From NCBI RefSeq assembly GCF_002234595.1, contig NZ_NMUL01000014.1, positions 94,645 through 158,644 on the forward strand: DNA of 64,000 bases, given 5' to 3'. Under the pieces are notes generated by a model, which was not told the DNA's origin, made no database searches, and was given only the letters and a program-made list of their open reading frames with translations. The first letter of the stretch is position 1, and every line of letters starts with the position of its first letter. This DNA comes from Amycolatopsis vastitatis. GTDB taxonomy: Bacteria; Actinomycetota; Actinomycetes; Mycobacteriales; Pseudonocardiaceae. This document shows positions 16,169 through 23,639 of the stretch, in pieces. The translations under genes and the position numbers were made by a program.

Positions 16169-16204
16169 ACGGCCCGCCACTTCCGGCCCCGCCCCGGAAG
16201 CCTC

Positions 16205-16319
16205 CCCCGCCCTCCCTGGGGGGCGTCCCCAAGTCCAGTCTATCGGCGCCGGCCGACGAAACCCGCGGGAACGCCGCTGCTCAGCCCAGTTGTCCACAAG
16301 ACGGCATCCCTGTGGGCAA
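16205..16319 (+). repeat. Dispersed repeat copy A, with inverted TTGTCCACA pair
   Basis: The core at 16210-16246 carries CCCTCCCTGGGGGGCGTCCCC and then CCAGTCTATCGG. About 45 bp on, TTGTCCACA (16290-16298) faces TGTGGGCAA (16311-16319) as an inverted pair. The core recurs at 50631 and, inverted, at 59702. It lies between convergent genes. Confidence 0.8.
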
Positions 16320-16341
16320 CCGGCCCGCCACAGGCAAGCCG

Positions 16342-17436
16342 CTAGAGCGGCAGCCAGGTCATCCGCTGCCCGTGCGGCGCCGTCCGGGCCAGGGCGTGGG
16401 CCTCCGGCTTCCCGTCCTCCCACCGGACCACGCCCAGCGTCGCCAGCCCGTCCGCACCCGACAGATCCGACCGCCCCGGCAGCACGATCTCCAGGCCCGC
16501 GCCGTAGAACTCCTCCGACACCCACCACACCGGCCGCGACTTCGCCAGCGAGGCCAGCTCGGCGACGAACGCGGCACGCCGGTCGGCCGGGAAGTAGGCC
16601 AGTGCGTGGCTCGTCACCACCACCAGCGGCCCGTCCAGCGTCGCCGCCGCCGAGGCGAGGTCGTCCACGCCGTCGCCCGTGATCAACCGCGGCCGGTGGC
16701 GGGTCTGCTCCGCCGCCGCCGTGCGCAGGAGCCTGATGCGGTCCGGCTGGTCCGCCCAGACGCACGCCTCCAGCCAGGCCAGCTCGTCCTCGTCCGACAG
16801 GTCCACCGGGGCCCGGTCGAGCCCCGCCCGGTCGAGCACCGCGAGCTTCTTCGGCAGCTTGGGCGTCACCGCGCCCGGGGCCAGGTCCAGCGCGCAGTGC
16901 AGGCCGACCGCGGCCTTCGCCGGGCCCGCCGTCAGCTGGTCACCGCCGTCGCACTGGTAGCGGTAGCCGAAGCGGTCCAGGCCCAGCAGCAGCCCCGCGC
17001 TGCAGCCCACCTCCAGCAGCGAGACCTTCCCGCCCGCTTCGCGAGCCGCCCGCGCGACACCGGGGTACAGCAGCGCTGCCCGCCGGACCTCGTTCGTCTG
17101 CGTGTACCGCGAGGCGATCAGAGAACGCGCCTTGTCCGCCCGCTCCAGCAGGAACGACCGGAACAGCGGCCAGGTCTCGGAGTCGACGCCGTCGAAGCCG
17201 CCCAGCGACGGGTAGTACCGCGAAAGCGGGTGGATCGGGTCCGCCTGCACGAGCCGGTGCGCGGTCGCCATCAGCAGCGTCCCGCGGACCTCGCCGTCGC
17301 GGGCCACCGACAGCAGCCCCGCCACGTCGTCGTCCTCCGCCGCCTGCAGCGCCAGGTGCTCGTACAGCGGCGACACCCCGCGCGCCTCGGCTTCCGCGAA
17401 CGTGCGCAGTACGCCCTTGATCCCGTCCAAGTCCAT
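16342..17436 (-). CDS. DUF2332 family protein
   Basis: A 364-residue protein of DUF2332, a family of unknown function common in actinobacteria and some proteobacteria. The segment KVSLLEVGCSAGLLLGLDRF (near 138-157) resembles a methyltransferase glycine-rich loop and PLVVVTSHALAYFPADRRA resembles its motif IV, so a SAM-dependent fold is plausible though unproven. Start ATG at 17436. It is 7 nt downstream of the MaoC-family gene, hence the same operon. Confidence 0.85.
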   Translation of the reverse strand: MDLDGIKGVLRTFAEAEARGVSPLYEHLALQAAEDDDVAGLLSVARDGEVRGTLLMATAHRLVQADPIHPLSRYYPSLGGFDGVDSETWPLFRSFLLERADKARSLIASRYTQTNEVRRAALLYPGVARAAREAGGKVSLLEVGCSAGLLLGLDRFGYRYQCDGGDQLTAGPAKAAVGLHCALDLAPGAVTPKLPKKLAVLDRAGLDRAPVDLSDEDELAWLEACVWADQPDRIRLLRTAAAEQTRHRPRLITGDGVDDLASAAATLDGPLVVVTSHALAYFPADRRAAFVAELASLAKSRPVWWVSEEFYGAGLEIVLPGRSDLSGADGLATLGVVRWEDGKPEAHALARTAPHGQRMTWLPL

Positions 17437-17443
17437 CAGAGCC

Positions 17444-17947
17444 TCATTCGTGCGGCACCGGCCGGCCCGGCTGCTCCCCGCCGCGAGTCTCCCCGTAGGA
17501 GCGCTTCGGCACCATCACCTTCCGCCGGAAGATGCACACGATCGTGCCGTCCTGCTTGTACCCGCGGGTCTCGACGTACACGACTCCCCGGTCGTCCTTG
17601 GACTTCGACGGCGTCTTGTCCAGCACCTCGGTCTCGCCGTAGATCGTGTCGCCGTGGAAGGTCGGCTTGACGTGCTTGAGCGACTCGACCTCCAGGTTCG
17701 CGATCGCCTTGCCGGAGACGTCGGGCACGGACATCCCGAGCAGCAGCGAGTAGACGTAGTTGCCGACCACGACGTTCTTGCCGAAGTCGGTCGTCTCCTC
17801 GGCGTAGTGCGCGTCCAGGTGCAGCGGGTGGTGGTTCATCGTGATCAGGCAGAACAGGTGGTCGTCGTATTCGGTGACCGTTTTGCCCGGCCAGTGCTTG
17901 TAGACCGCACCGACCTCGAACTCCTCGTAGTACCGACCGAACTGCAC
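17444..17947 (-). CDS. MaoC family dehydratase
   Basis: A 167-residue hot-dog-fold hydratase of the MaoC type, acting on enoyl-CoA or a related thioester. The hydratase motif is seen in LITMNHHPLHLDAHYAEETT with a following FGKNVVVGN; the C-terminal half has HGDTIYGETEVLDKTPSK. Start GTG at 17947 is preferred: it follows AGGAGAG and gives the family length, while the frame runs open to 18313 across the corA leader. A mesaconyl-CoA or beta-methylmalyl-CoA hydratase role has been found in close relatives, but other thioesters are possible. Confidence 0.85.
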   Translation of the reverse strand: MQFGRYYEEFEVGAVYKHWPGKTVTEYDDHLFCLITMNHHPLHLDAHYAEETTDFGKNVVVGNYVYSLLLGMSVPDVSGKAIANLEVESLKHVKPTFHGDTIYGETEVLDKTPSKSKDDRGVVYVETRGYKQDGTIVCIFRRKVMVPKRSYGETRGGEQPGRPVPHE

Positions 17948-18089
17948 TCGTCTCTCCTGTTCGCGTAACACCGCGTGAGGCTGGTACGACACGCATCCGT
18001 AGTGAGGAGTACCCTCAACCATCGGTAGTTCGCGCGTCAACGCGAGCCCCACCACTGTTGCCCCCGGCCCGAAGGAGGTGAGGAACTCG

Positions 18090-18167
18090 ATGAGTAGTGG
18101 CGATAGTCCGCTCCCTAGTAGTCCCAGCGTTCCCACCTCACCGGCCGGCCGGCTCATCTCCTGGTAG
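18090..18167 (+). CDS. Candidate corA leader peptide, 25 residues, Pro/Ser-rich
   Basis: Translatable small frame: ATG at 18090, TAG at 18165, with a strong ribosome-binding site (AAGGAGGTGAGG, 18072-18083). The peptide begins MSSGDSPLPSSPSVPTSP; in 25 residues it has 8 Ser and 5 Pro. The run of spaced prolines after an Asp recalls MgtL, the enterobacterial leader peptide that senses Mg2+ through ribosome destabilisation (known for MgtL; analogy only here). Its final codons, Ile-Ser-Trp, are perfectly complementary to the corA ribosome-binding site. Not yet shown to be translated. Confidence 0.6.
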   Translation: MSSGDSPLPSSPSVPTSPAGRLISW

Positions 18168-18263
18168 GCCTTCTCTCCTCCGGGAACGCTGGTGTGTCGC
18201 CGGGCGGACGCATTTCCGCCCCTGGTCAGTCGTCTCGCACGACCACGCACGACACCAGGAGAT
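18124..18263 (+). promoter_or_regulatory. corA leader RNA: 11-bp stem and anti-Shine-Dalgarno pairing
   Basis: Within the 319-nt gap before corA: CCAGCGTTCCC (18124-18134) pairs perfectly with GGGAACGCTGG (18182-18192). ATCTCCTGG (18156-18164, the last three sense codons of the leader frame) pairs perfectly with CCAGGAGAT (18255-18263), the corA ribosome-binding site. GGTGAGG (18077-18083, leader site) can pair with CCTCACC (18136-18142). No U-run follows, so control of translation or Rho access is more likely than intrinsic termination. No M-box consensus is visible. Confidence 0.6.
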
Positions 18264-18266
18264 CCC

Positions 18267-19349
18267 ATGCCTGCCATTCCCTCGCTCGGCGGTCTTCGCG
18301 GCCGCGGCAACAAGGGCGCCGTTCCCGTCCGCCCGATCCCGGTGCCGCTGTCGGCGTACGTCGTCGACTGCGCGGTCTACGTCGCCGGTGAGCGCCTGCC
18401 CGGCCGCTGGACCCACTCCGAGGCGATCAAGGAGGTCCGGAAGCGCCACGAGGGGTTCGTCTGGATCGGGCTGCACGAGCCGGACGCCCAGCAGATCCAG
18501 GGTGTGGCGGACACGTTCGGGCTGCACGAGCTGGCGGTCGAGGACGCGCTCGAAGCACACCAGCGGCCGAAGCTGGAACGCTACGACGACACGTTGTTCC
18601 TGGTGGTCAAGACCGTGCGGTACGTCGAGCACGAGTCGCCGACCACGGCGAACGAGATCGTCGAGACCGGCGAGCTCATGGTCTTCCTCGGCCGCGACTT
18701 CGTGATCACCGTGCGGCACGGGAACCACTCGGGGCTGGCGCGGCTGCGCCGCGAGCTGGACGACGACCCGGAGCGGCTGCAGCTGGGCCCGTCCGCGGTC
18801 GTGCACGCGATCGCCGACCACGTCGTCGACCACTACCTCGACGTCACGGGCCGGATCGAGAACGACATCGACGAGATGGAGGCGCAGGTCTTCGCGCCCC
18901 GCTCGCAGGTCAGCGCCGAGCAGATCTACCTGATGAAGCGGGAGGTCCTCGAGCTGCGCCGGGCGGTGGTGCCCCTGGCGACGCCGGTGCAGCGCCTGGC
19001 CGAGGGCTACACGCGGCTGGTGCCGGACGAGGTCCGCTCGTACTTCCGCGACGTCGCCGACCACCTCACGACCGTGTCGGAACGGGTCGCGGCGTTCGAC
19101 GAGCTGCTGTCCACACTGGTCGACGCGACCGTCGCGAAGATTTCCCTGCAGCAGAACACCGACATGCGCAAAATCACGTCGTGGGCGGCGATCATCACCG
19201 TGCCGACGATGATCGCGGGCATTTACGGGATGAACTTCGACTACCTGCCCGAACTGCACTGGAAGTTCGGGTACCCGCTGGTGATCACCGTGATCCTGGC
19301 GATCTGCCTGTTGCTGTACCGAATATTCCGGAAGAACGGCTGGCTCTAG
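18267..19349 (+). CDS. corA: CorA family Mg2+/Co2+ transporter
   Basis: A 360-residue pentameric divalent-cation channel. The long cytoplasmic N-domain precedes two C-terminal helices, with the CorA signature GIYGMNF at the end of the first (near residue 323) and a basic C-terminus (RIFRKNGWL). Start ATG at 18267 lies three nt after AGGAGAT. The expected long coiled helix (DIDEMEAQVFAPRSQV onward) is present. Upstream lies a leader that can mask the ribosome-binding site, suggesting feedback on Mg2+ (inference). Downstream is a 38-residue membrane protein on the same strand. Confidence 0.95.
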   Translation: MPAIPSLGGLRGRGNKGAVPVRPIPVPLSAYVVDCAVYVAGERLPGRWTHSEAIKEVRKRHEGFVWIGLHEPDAQQIQGVADTFGLHELAVEDALEAHQRPKLERYDDTLFLVVKTVRYVEHESPTTANEIVETGELMVFLGRDFVITVRHGNHSGLARLRRELDDDPERLQLGPSAVVHAIADHVVDHYLDVTGRIENDIDEMEAQVFAPRSQVSAEQIYLMKREVLELRRAVVPLATPVQRLAEGYTRLVPDEVRSYFRDVADHLTTVSERVAAFDELLSTLVDATVAKISLQQNTDMRKITSWAAIITVPTMIAGIYGMNFDYLPELHWKFGYPLVITVILAICLLLYRIFRKNGWL

Positions 19350-19391
19350 GTCCCCCTTTCTTTTCCCACCGGATTCCTTCGGAGACACGTC

Positions 19392-19508
19392 ATGTCCAGG
19401 ATGTTGTCCAACCTCAAGTTCTGGGCGCTCACGCTCAGCCTCGTGTGGATCTTCGTCATCACCTTCGTCATCGTCGCCGACCCCGGATTCGCGCACGGCA
19501 TGAAGTAA
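19392..19508 (+). CDS. 38-residue single-span membrane protein downstream of corA
   Basis: ATG at 19392 behind GGAGA at a good distance, TAA at 19506. The peptide begins MSRMLSNLKFWALTLSLVWI and continues with a hydrophobic helix ending in VADPGFAHGMK, a single-span layout with the basic side inside. It lies 42 nt after corA and 23 nt before the phosphoesterase. A small partner or regulator of CorA or the next proteins is possible (position only); no known family is recognised. Confidence 0.65.
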   Translation: MSRMLSNLKFWALTLSLVWIFVITFVIVADPGFAHGMK

Positions 19509-19531
19509 CCGGGGCGTCGTACCCTGGGGCC

Positions 19532-20182
19532 ATGCCGAAAGCGCTGGTGGTCGCCGACGAGGTCGACGAGCGGTTGTGGACCGATGCGGTCCGCACCGTC
19601 TCCGTCGACCTCGTCATCGGCGCCGGCGACCTCCCCTACGACTACCTCGCGTTCCTGGCCGGCGCGCTCGACGTGCCGTGCGTGTTCGTGCCCGGCAACC
19701 ACGACCCGGACCTGAGCGGCTACACGCGCTACGGCGGACTGTCCATGAAGGACGGTTTCCCCACGCCGTGGCCCGGTCCGGCGGGTGGTGTCAACGCCGA
19801 CGGCCGGGTCGTCGACGTCGCCGGGCTGCGGTTCGCCGGGCTCGGCGGTTCGATCCGCTACAACGACGGCCCCAACCAGTGGACCCAGCGCCAGCAGGCC
19901 CGCCGGGCCCGCGGCCTGGTGCGGCGCGCGAAATGGCGGCGGTGGCGCGACGGCCGCGACGTCGACGTGCTGCTGACGCACTCGCCGCCGCTGGACCTCG
20001 GCGACCGGCCGGACCCGCCGCACCGCGGGTTCGCGTGCCTGCACCGGACGATCGACGTGCTGCGCCCGAAGTGGCTGCTGCACGGGCACATCCACCCCCA
20101 CGGCGAGCCGGTGCCGGACCGGGTCGTCGGCGAAACCCGCATCCGCAACGTGGTGGGCCACCGGATCATGGAGTTCTCATGA
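19532..20182 (+). CDS. Metallophosphoesterase superfamily protein
   Basis: A 216-residue calcineurin-like phosphoesterase. Motifs are GAGDLPYDY (metal Asp), VPGNHDPD, LLTHSPP and LLHGHIHPHGE. The usual N-terminal D-x-H is replaced by ADEVDERL, so one metal ligand differs. Start ATG at 19532. It overlaps the next gene (ATGA), forming a two-gene unit downstream of corA. Phosphodiesterase or phosphatase activity is likely from the fold, with the altered first motif leaving the substrate and activity open. Confidence 0.85.
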   Translation: MPKALVVADEVDERLWTDAVRTVSVDLVIGAGDLPYDYLAFLAGALDVPCVFVPGNHDPDLSGYTRYGGLSMKDGFPTPWPGPAGGVNADGRVVDVAGLRFAGLGGSIRYNDGPNQWTQRQQARRARGLVRRAKWRRWRDGRDVDVLLTHSPPLDLGDRPDPPHRGFACLHRTIDVLRPKWLLHGHIHPHGEPVPDRVVGETRIRNVVGHRIMEFS

Positions 20183-21018
20183 AAGAGACGGGGTTCCCCC
20201 GCGCCGACGCGGAGAACGACTTCCTCCGCGCGCGCCGGGGCCAGGTGCTTTCGCGGCTTTCGACGTGGCTGCGCCGCGAGCCCGACGACGTCAACATCAT
20301 GTTGCCGTTCCACGAGGTGGTGGAGGCGCTCGGCTACCTCGGCGAGCACCGGATCGGGTTGCGGGTGATCAAGCTGGACTCGATCGCCGGCACGGTCGAC
20401 CGCAGCCGCGACTTCGACCGCCGCTTCCGCCCGACGTCGGCCCGGGTCCGCGAGCGCTGGGAACGCCTGGCGCTGGCCGCCCGCCGCGGCGAGGAGATCC
20501 CGCCGATCGAGGTCTACCGCGTCGGCGAGCTGCACTTCATCATCGACGGCCACCACCGGGTGTCGGTCGCGCTCGCGCAGGGACTGTCCACAATAGAGGC
20601 TTCGGTGACGGTCGTGAAGACCAAGCTGGACCCGAGCGGCATCCGCCACCGCGGCGACCTGATCGTCAAGGACTACCGTCGGCTGTTCCTGGAGCGCGTC
20701 CCGCTGACCGGCCACGCGCGGGCGTCGGTGATCGTGTCGGACCCGTGGGACTACGCGAAGCTGGGCGAACACGTGGAGGCGTGGGGGTTCCGGCTGATGC
20801 AGGACGAAGGCAAGTTCTGCGACCGGGCGAACGTGGCGCAGCGGTGGTTCGAGGAGGAGTTCGTCCCGGTCGTGGCGATGCTGCGGCAGGCGGGGCTGAT
20901 CGGCGACCGGACCGACGCCGAGGCGTACATGTGGGTGGCGGCGGAACGGTACCGGCTGATCCGGACCCACCGCTGGGACGACGAGGTCATCGAGGCGCTG
21001 CGATCCCGCCGGCACTAG
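20179..21018 (+). CDS. ParB/Srx-fold protein
   Basis: A 279-residue protein with a ParB N-terminal-like (ParB/sulfiredoxin) core: EEIPPIEVYRVGELHFIIDG then HHRVSVALAQGLSTIEASV, near residues 110-150. Unlike ParB it has no obvious DNA-binding helix-turn-helix; the rest is helical (VAQRWFEEEFVPVVAMLRQ). The Srx/ParB fold can bind or hydrolyse nucleotides such as CTP or ATP (family knowledge), not tested here. The ATG overlaps the phosphoesterase stop. Its 3' end overlaps the convergent regulator by 32 nt. Annotated relatives are often called chromosome-partitioning proteins, probably misleadingly. Confidence 0.75.
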   Translation: MKETGFPRADAENDFLRARRGQVLSRLSTWLRREPDDVNIMLPFHEVVEALGYLGEHRIGLRVIKLDSIAGTVDRSRDFDRRFRPTSARVRERWERLALAARRGEEIPPIEVYRVGELHFIIDGHHRVSVALAQGLSTIEASVTVVKTKLDPSGIRHRGDLIVKDYRRLFLERVPLTGHARASVIVSDPWDYAKLGEHVEAWGFRLMQDEGKFCDRANVAQRWFEEEFVPVVAMLRQAGLIGDRTDAEAYMWVAAERYRLIRTHRWDDEVIEALRSRRH

Positions 21019-21769
21019 GCAGGTGGTAGACGACCAGCGTCTGCTCGGGCCGTTCGGCGACGGGGAACGCGGCGTGCGCCATGGTGATCACGCCCAGCCG
21101 GGGATGCCGGAAGCGCTTGCGGCCCGCGTGGCTGAACTGGATGTCGTACCGCGGCCACCACTCGCGCACCTCGGGGCTCGCGTCGGTCAGCTCCGCCACG
21201 AGCCGCTTCACGCGCGGGTGGCCGGGGTGCCGCCCCGCGACCGCGCGCAGCCGGGCCAGGATGGTGCGCGCCTCCTGCTCCCAGTCGACGAGCACCTCGC
21301 GCGCGGCGGGCTCGGTGAACACCCAGCGCACGACGTTGCCGCCCGGCCCGATGCCCCGGAGCAGCTCCGCGGCGGCGGCGTTGTGCGCGAGGACGTCGTA
21401 ACAGATGCCGGTGACGTACGCGGGGTTGTCGCCCAGCAACGCCGGGACGCCCGCGACCTCGGGCGCGACCTCCTCGGGGGCGTCCTCCGCGGCCGTCGCT
21501 CCTCCCCCGGCGAGGCGGCGCAGGTGCTCCTGCTCGGCGGCGCTCAGCCGCAGTGCCCGGGCCAGGGCGTCGAGCACCTGGCCGGACGGGCGGACGTCGC
21601 GGCCCTGCTCGAGGTAGGTGAGCCAGGTGGCGCTGATGCCGGCCAGCAGGGCCAGCTCCTCGCGGCGCAGCCCGGGCGTACGGCGGCGCCCGGTGACCGG
21701 CAGGCCCGCGTCGGCCGGGGACAGCCGCTCCCGGCGGCTGCGCAGGAACGTGCCCAGCTCGACGCTCAC
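20987..21769 (-). CDS. XRE-type regulator with MmyB-like ligand domain
   Basis: A 260-residue regulator. N-terminal helix-turn-helix: GLRREELALLAGISATWLTYL then EQGRDVRPSGQVLDALARAL, residues about 30-75. The C-terminal MmyB-like PAS-type domain holds YDVLAHNAAAAELLRG and the C-terminal RYDIQFSHAGRKRFRHPRLG. Start GTG at 21769 follows GGAGG. It diverges from an MDR-family dehydrogenase over a short gap with an inverted repeat; this pairing is usual for such regulators, which repress the neighbouring oxidoreductase. Inducer unknown. Confidence 0.88.
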   Translation of the reverse strand: MSVELGTFLRSRRERLSPADAGLPVTGRRRTPGLRREELALLAGISATWLTYLEQGRDVRPSGQVLDALARALRLSAAEQEHLRRLAGGGATAAEDAPEEVAPEVAGVPALLGDNPAYVTGICYDVLAHNAAAAELLRGIGPGGNVVRWVFTEPAAREVLVDWEQEARTILARLRAVAGRHPGHPRVKRLVAELTDASPEVREWWPRYDIQFSHAGRKRFRHPRLGVITMAHAAFPVAERPEQTLVVYHLPSAGGIAAPR

Positions 21770-21785
21770 CCTGGAACCTCCAATA

Positions 21786-21805
21786 CCAGAATAACCCGAT
21801 TCTGG
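21786..21805. promoter_or_regulatory. Operator candidate CCAGAAT-N6-ATTCTGG
   Basis: A perfect 7-bp inverted repeat with a 6-bp spacer, 17 bp upstream of the regulator start and 33 bp upstream of the dehydrogenase start. It would let the MmyB-type protein control both genes. Confidence 0.65.
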
Positions 21806-21837
21806 ATACCAGCTTAACGAGTCGCGAGGCTGGTCCC

Positions 21838-22890
21838 ATGCGAGCTTGGACTGTGACTGCACAAGACGACGACGTACGCCTCTCCGACGTGCCTGCCCCC
21901 ACCCTCCAGGGCGGTGGCGTACTCGTGGAAGTGCTCGCCGCGCACCTCCCGGCGTACACGAAAGCGGTGGTGCAAGGGAACCGCGGCACCCTGCCGGTCC
22001 CCCTGATCCTGGGTCCCTCCTGCGTCGGGCGCGTGCTCGACGTCGCGCCCGACGTGTTCCACGTCGCCCCGGGTGACATCGTGCTGGACACGGCGTTGCT
22101 CGACGCGGGCGGCGGCGACGAGATCCTGGTGGGCTGGGTCGGCCTGGGCGGTTCCGGCGCCGGCAGCGAACGCACGGATCGCATGCGCGCGGTGTGGCGC
22201 GACGGCGTCTTCGCGGAAAAGGCGCTCTGCGCCAAGGAAACGCTGGTCAAGCTGCCCGGTGCGGAGAACCACCCGGACCCGGCCCGCCTGGCGTTCCTGC
22301 CGTGGCTCGGCATCGCCGCCGCGGGCCTGCGCGCGGCGGGCCCGCTGACCGGCCGCGACGTCGCGGTGGTCGGGGCGACGGGCCAGCTGGGCGGCGCGGC
22401 GGTGCTGACGGCGCTGGCGGAAGGCGCGGCGACGGTGACGGCGGTGGGCCGCAACGAAAAGGCGCTCGACCGGCTGGCCGCGCTCGGCCCCCGGGTGCGC
22501 GTCCACCGGCTGACTGGCGACCGCGCGGCGGACGCGGCGGGCATCGGCCCGGTGGACATCGCTCTCGACGCCCTCGGCGCCACGCCGACCGCGGACGCGA
22601 CCATGGCCGCCTACGACAGCTTGCGCGTGCGCGGCACCCTGGTGGTCATCGGCGGCGTGCGCCAGGACCTCACCATCCCGTACGGCGACCTGATGCACCG
22701 CAGGCTCACCCTGCGCGGCTCCTGGATGAGCGACGACGAGACGGTGACCAAGGTGTGGCACCTGGTCCGCGCCGGGCTCTTGGACCTCTCGGCGGTCGAA
22801 CCGCGGACGGTCGGCCTGGACGACCCGGCGGCCGCCCTCGACCTGGCGGAGCGGACGACGGGCCTCGGTTTCGTGGCCCTGGTGCCCTAG
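21838..22890 (+). CDS. MDR-superfamily NADP-dependent alcohol dehydrogenase/quinone reductase
   Basis: A 350-residue medium-chain dehydrogenase/reductase. GroES-like N-terminal half, then the cofactor-binding segment RDVAVVGATGQLGGAAVLTAL near residues 176-196 and AVGRNEKALDRLAAL. Cys ligands of catalytic zinc are absent, so it is closer to the quinone oxidoreductase type. Start ATG at 21838; no strong ribosome-binding site. Divergent from its likely repressor. Its TAG stop and the stop of the convergent gene share the CTAG at 22887-22890. Confidence 0.85.
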   Translation: MRAWTVTAQDDDVRLSDVPAPTLQGGGVLVEVLAAHLPAYTKAVVQGNRGTLPVPLILGPSCVGRVLDVAPDVFHVAPGDIVLDTALLDAGGGDEILVGWVGLGGSGAGSERTDRMRAVWRDGVFAEKALCAKETLVKLPGAENHPDPARLAFLPWLGIAAAGLRAAGPLTGRDVAVVGATGQLGGAAVLTALAEGAATVTAVGRNEKALDRLAALGPRVRVHRLTGDRAADAAGIGPVDIALDALGATPTADATMAAYDSLRVRGTLVVIGGVRQDLTIPYGDLMHRRLTLRGSWMSDDETVTKVWHLVRAGLLDLSAVEPRTVGLDDPAAALDLAERTTGLGFVALVP

Positions 22891-23639
22891 AAGTCCAATC
22901 CCGGCGTCAACGCCAGCTGCCGCACCTGGGCGAGGGTCAGCGTCGGCTCCGGGCGCTGCTTCGGCAGGTGGACGCCCATCTGCTGCAGCACCCCGCTGTT
23001 GTTCGACGTGAACTGCACCTGCGCGCCCGGTGCGGACAGTGCCACGCGGTGGGTCACGACATCGCCGGAGCGCAGCGTCGACTGCCACAGCACTCCCTGG
23101 GGCGTCGGTTCCACGCGGCAGGCGATCTCTTCCGGGTTGTCGCCGCACGGCGGGCCACCCGAGTTGCTGCTGGGCACGAGCAGGACGTACACCGACCCGG
23201 AACCCCGCGCGTCGGTCACCCGGACCCCCATGTGGAACAACGCGTCCTGGGGCCGGGGCGAGTCCCCGGCCGGGTCGGCGATCAGGTGGAACGGGTCCGC
23301 CGGCGGCGTCTCCCCCGGGATCGTCAACCGCGTGATCTGCGCGTCGGAAGGCAGCAGCGCACGCACCGCGTTGCCGATGACACAGCTCAGCCGGTCGACC
23401 AGAGCCTCGCGCGTGGCCGACGCCGTCGGGCACGGGCGGCTCGCGACTTCGGCCCGGTGCGGCAGGACCACGACCGCGAGCCCCAGCGCCAGAATCACCA
23501 CGGCCAACGCCACCGCCCCCGTGAGCAGGTACCGGCGGCGCGAAAGGCGCGCCGCCGCGAGGACCTCCTCCCCGGACAGGCCGATCGGCGGTTCGCCTTC
23601 GGTCACGTACGCCGTCAACGCGGTCCGGACGTCTTCCAT
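22887..23639 (-). CDS. Putative membrane partner of ECF sigma factor
   Basis: A 250-residue protein with one helix near 40-60 (LTGAVALAVVILALGLAVVVL), a short cytoplasmic N-terminus and a long extracytoplasmic domain containing four Cys. It lacks the His-x3-Cys-x2-Cys zinc motif of classical anti-sigma factors, but the N-terminus (MEDVRTALTAYVTEGEPP) resembles that of cytoplasmic anti-sigma tails. Its ATG at 23639 overlaps the sigma gene stop (TGATG), which supports a functional pair. Anti-sigma activity is inferred; a lipoprotein-like sensor role is also possible. Confidence 0.75.
   Translation of the reverse strand: MEDVRTALTAYVTEGEPPIGLSGEEVLAAARLSRRRYLLTGAVALAVVILALGLAVVVLPHRAEVASRPCPTASATREALVDRLSCVIGNAVRALLPSDAQITRLTIPGETPPADPFHLIADPAGDSPRPQDALFHMGVRVTDARGSGSVYVLLVPSSNSGGPPCGDNPEEIACRVEPTPQGVLWQSTLRSGDVVTHRVALSAPGAQVQFTSNNSGVLQQMGVHLPKQRPEPTLTLAQVRQLALTPGLDF

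Noticed and set aside
16290..16319. Replication origin
   Set aside because: Only two DnaA-like boxes, and no dnaA, dnaN or gyrB nearby.
17948..18266. M-box (ykoK) Mg2+ riboswitch upstream of corA
   Set aside because: GGTGAGG is present, as in M-boxes, but the remaining conserved loops and length are not; the same bases act as a ribosome-binding site of a small frame.
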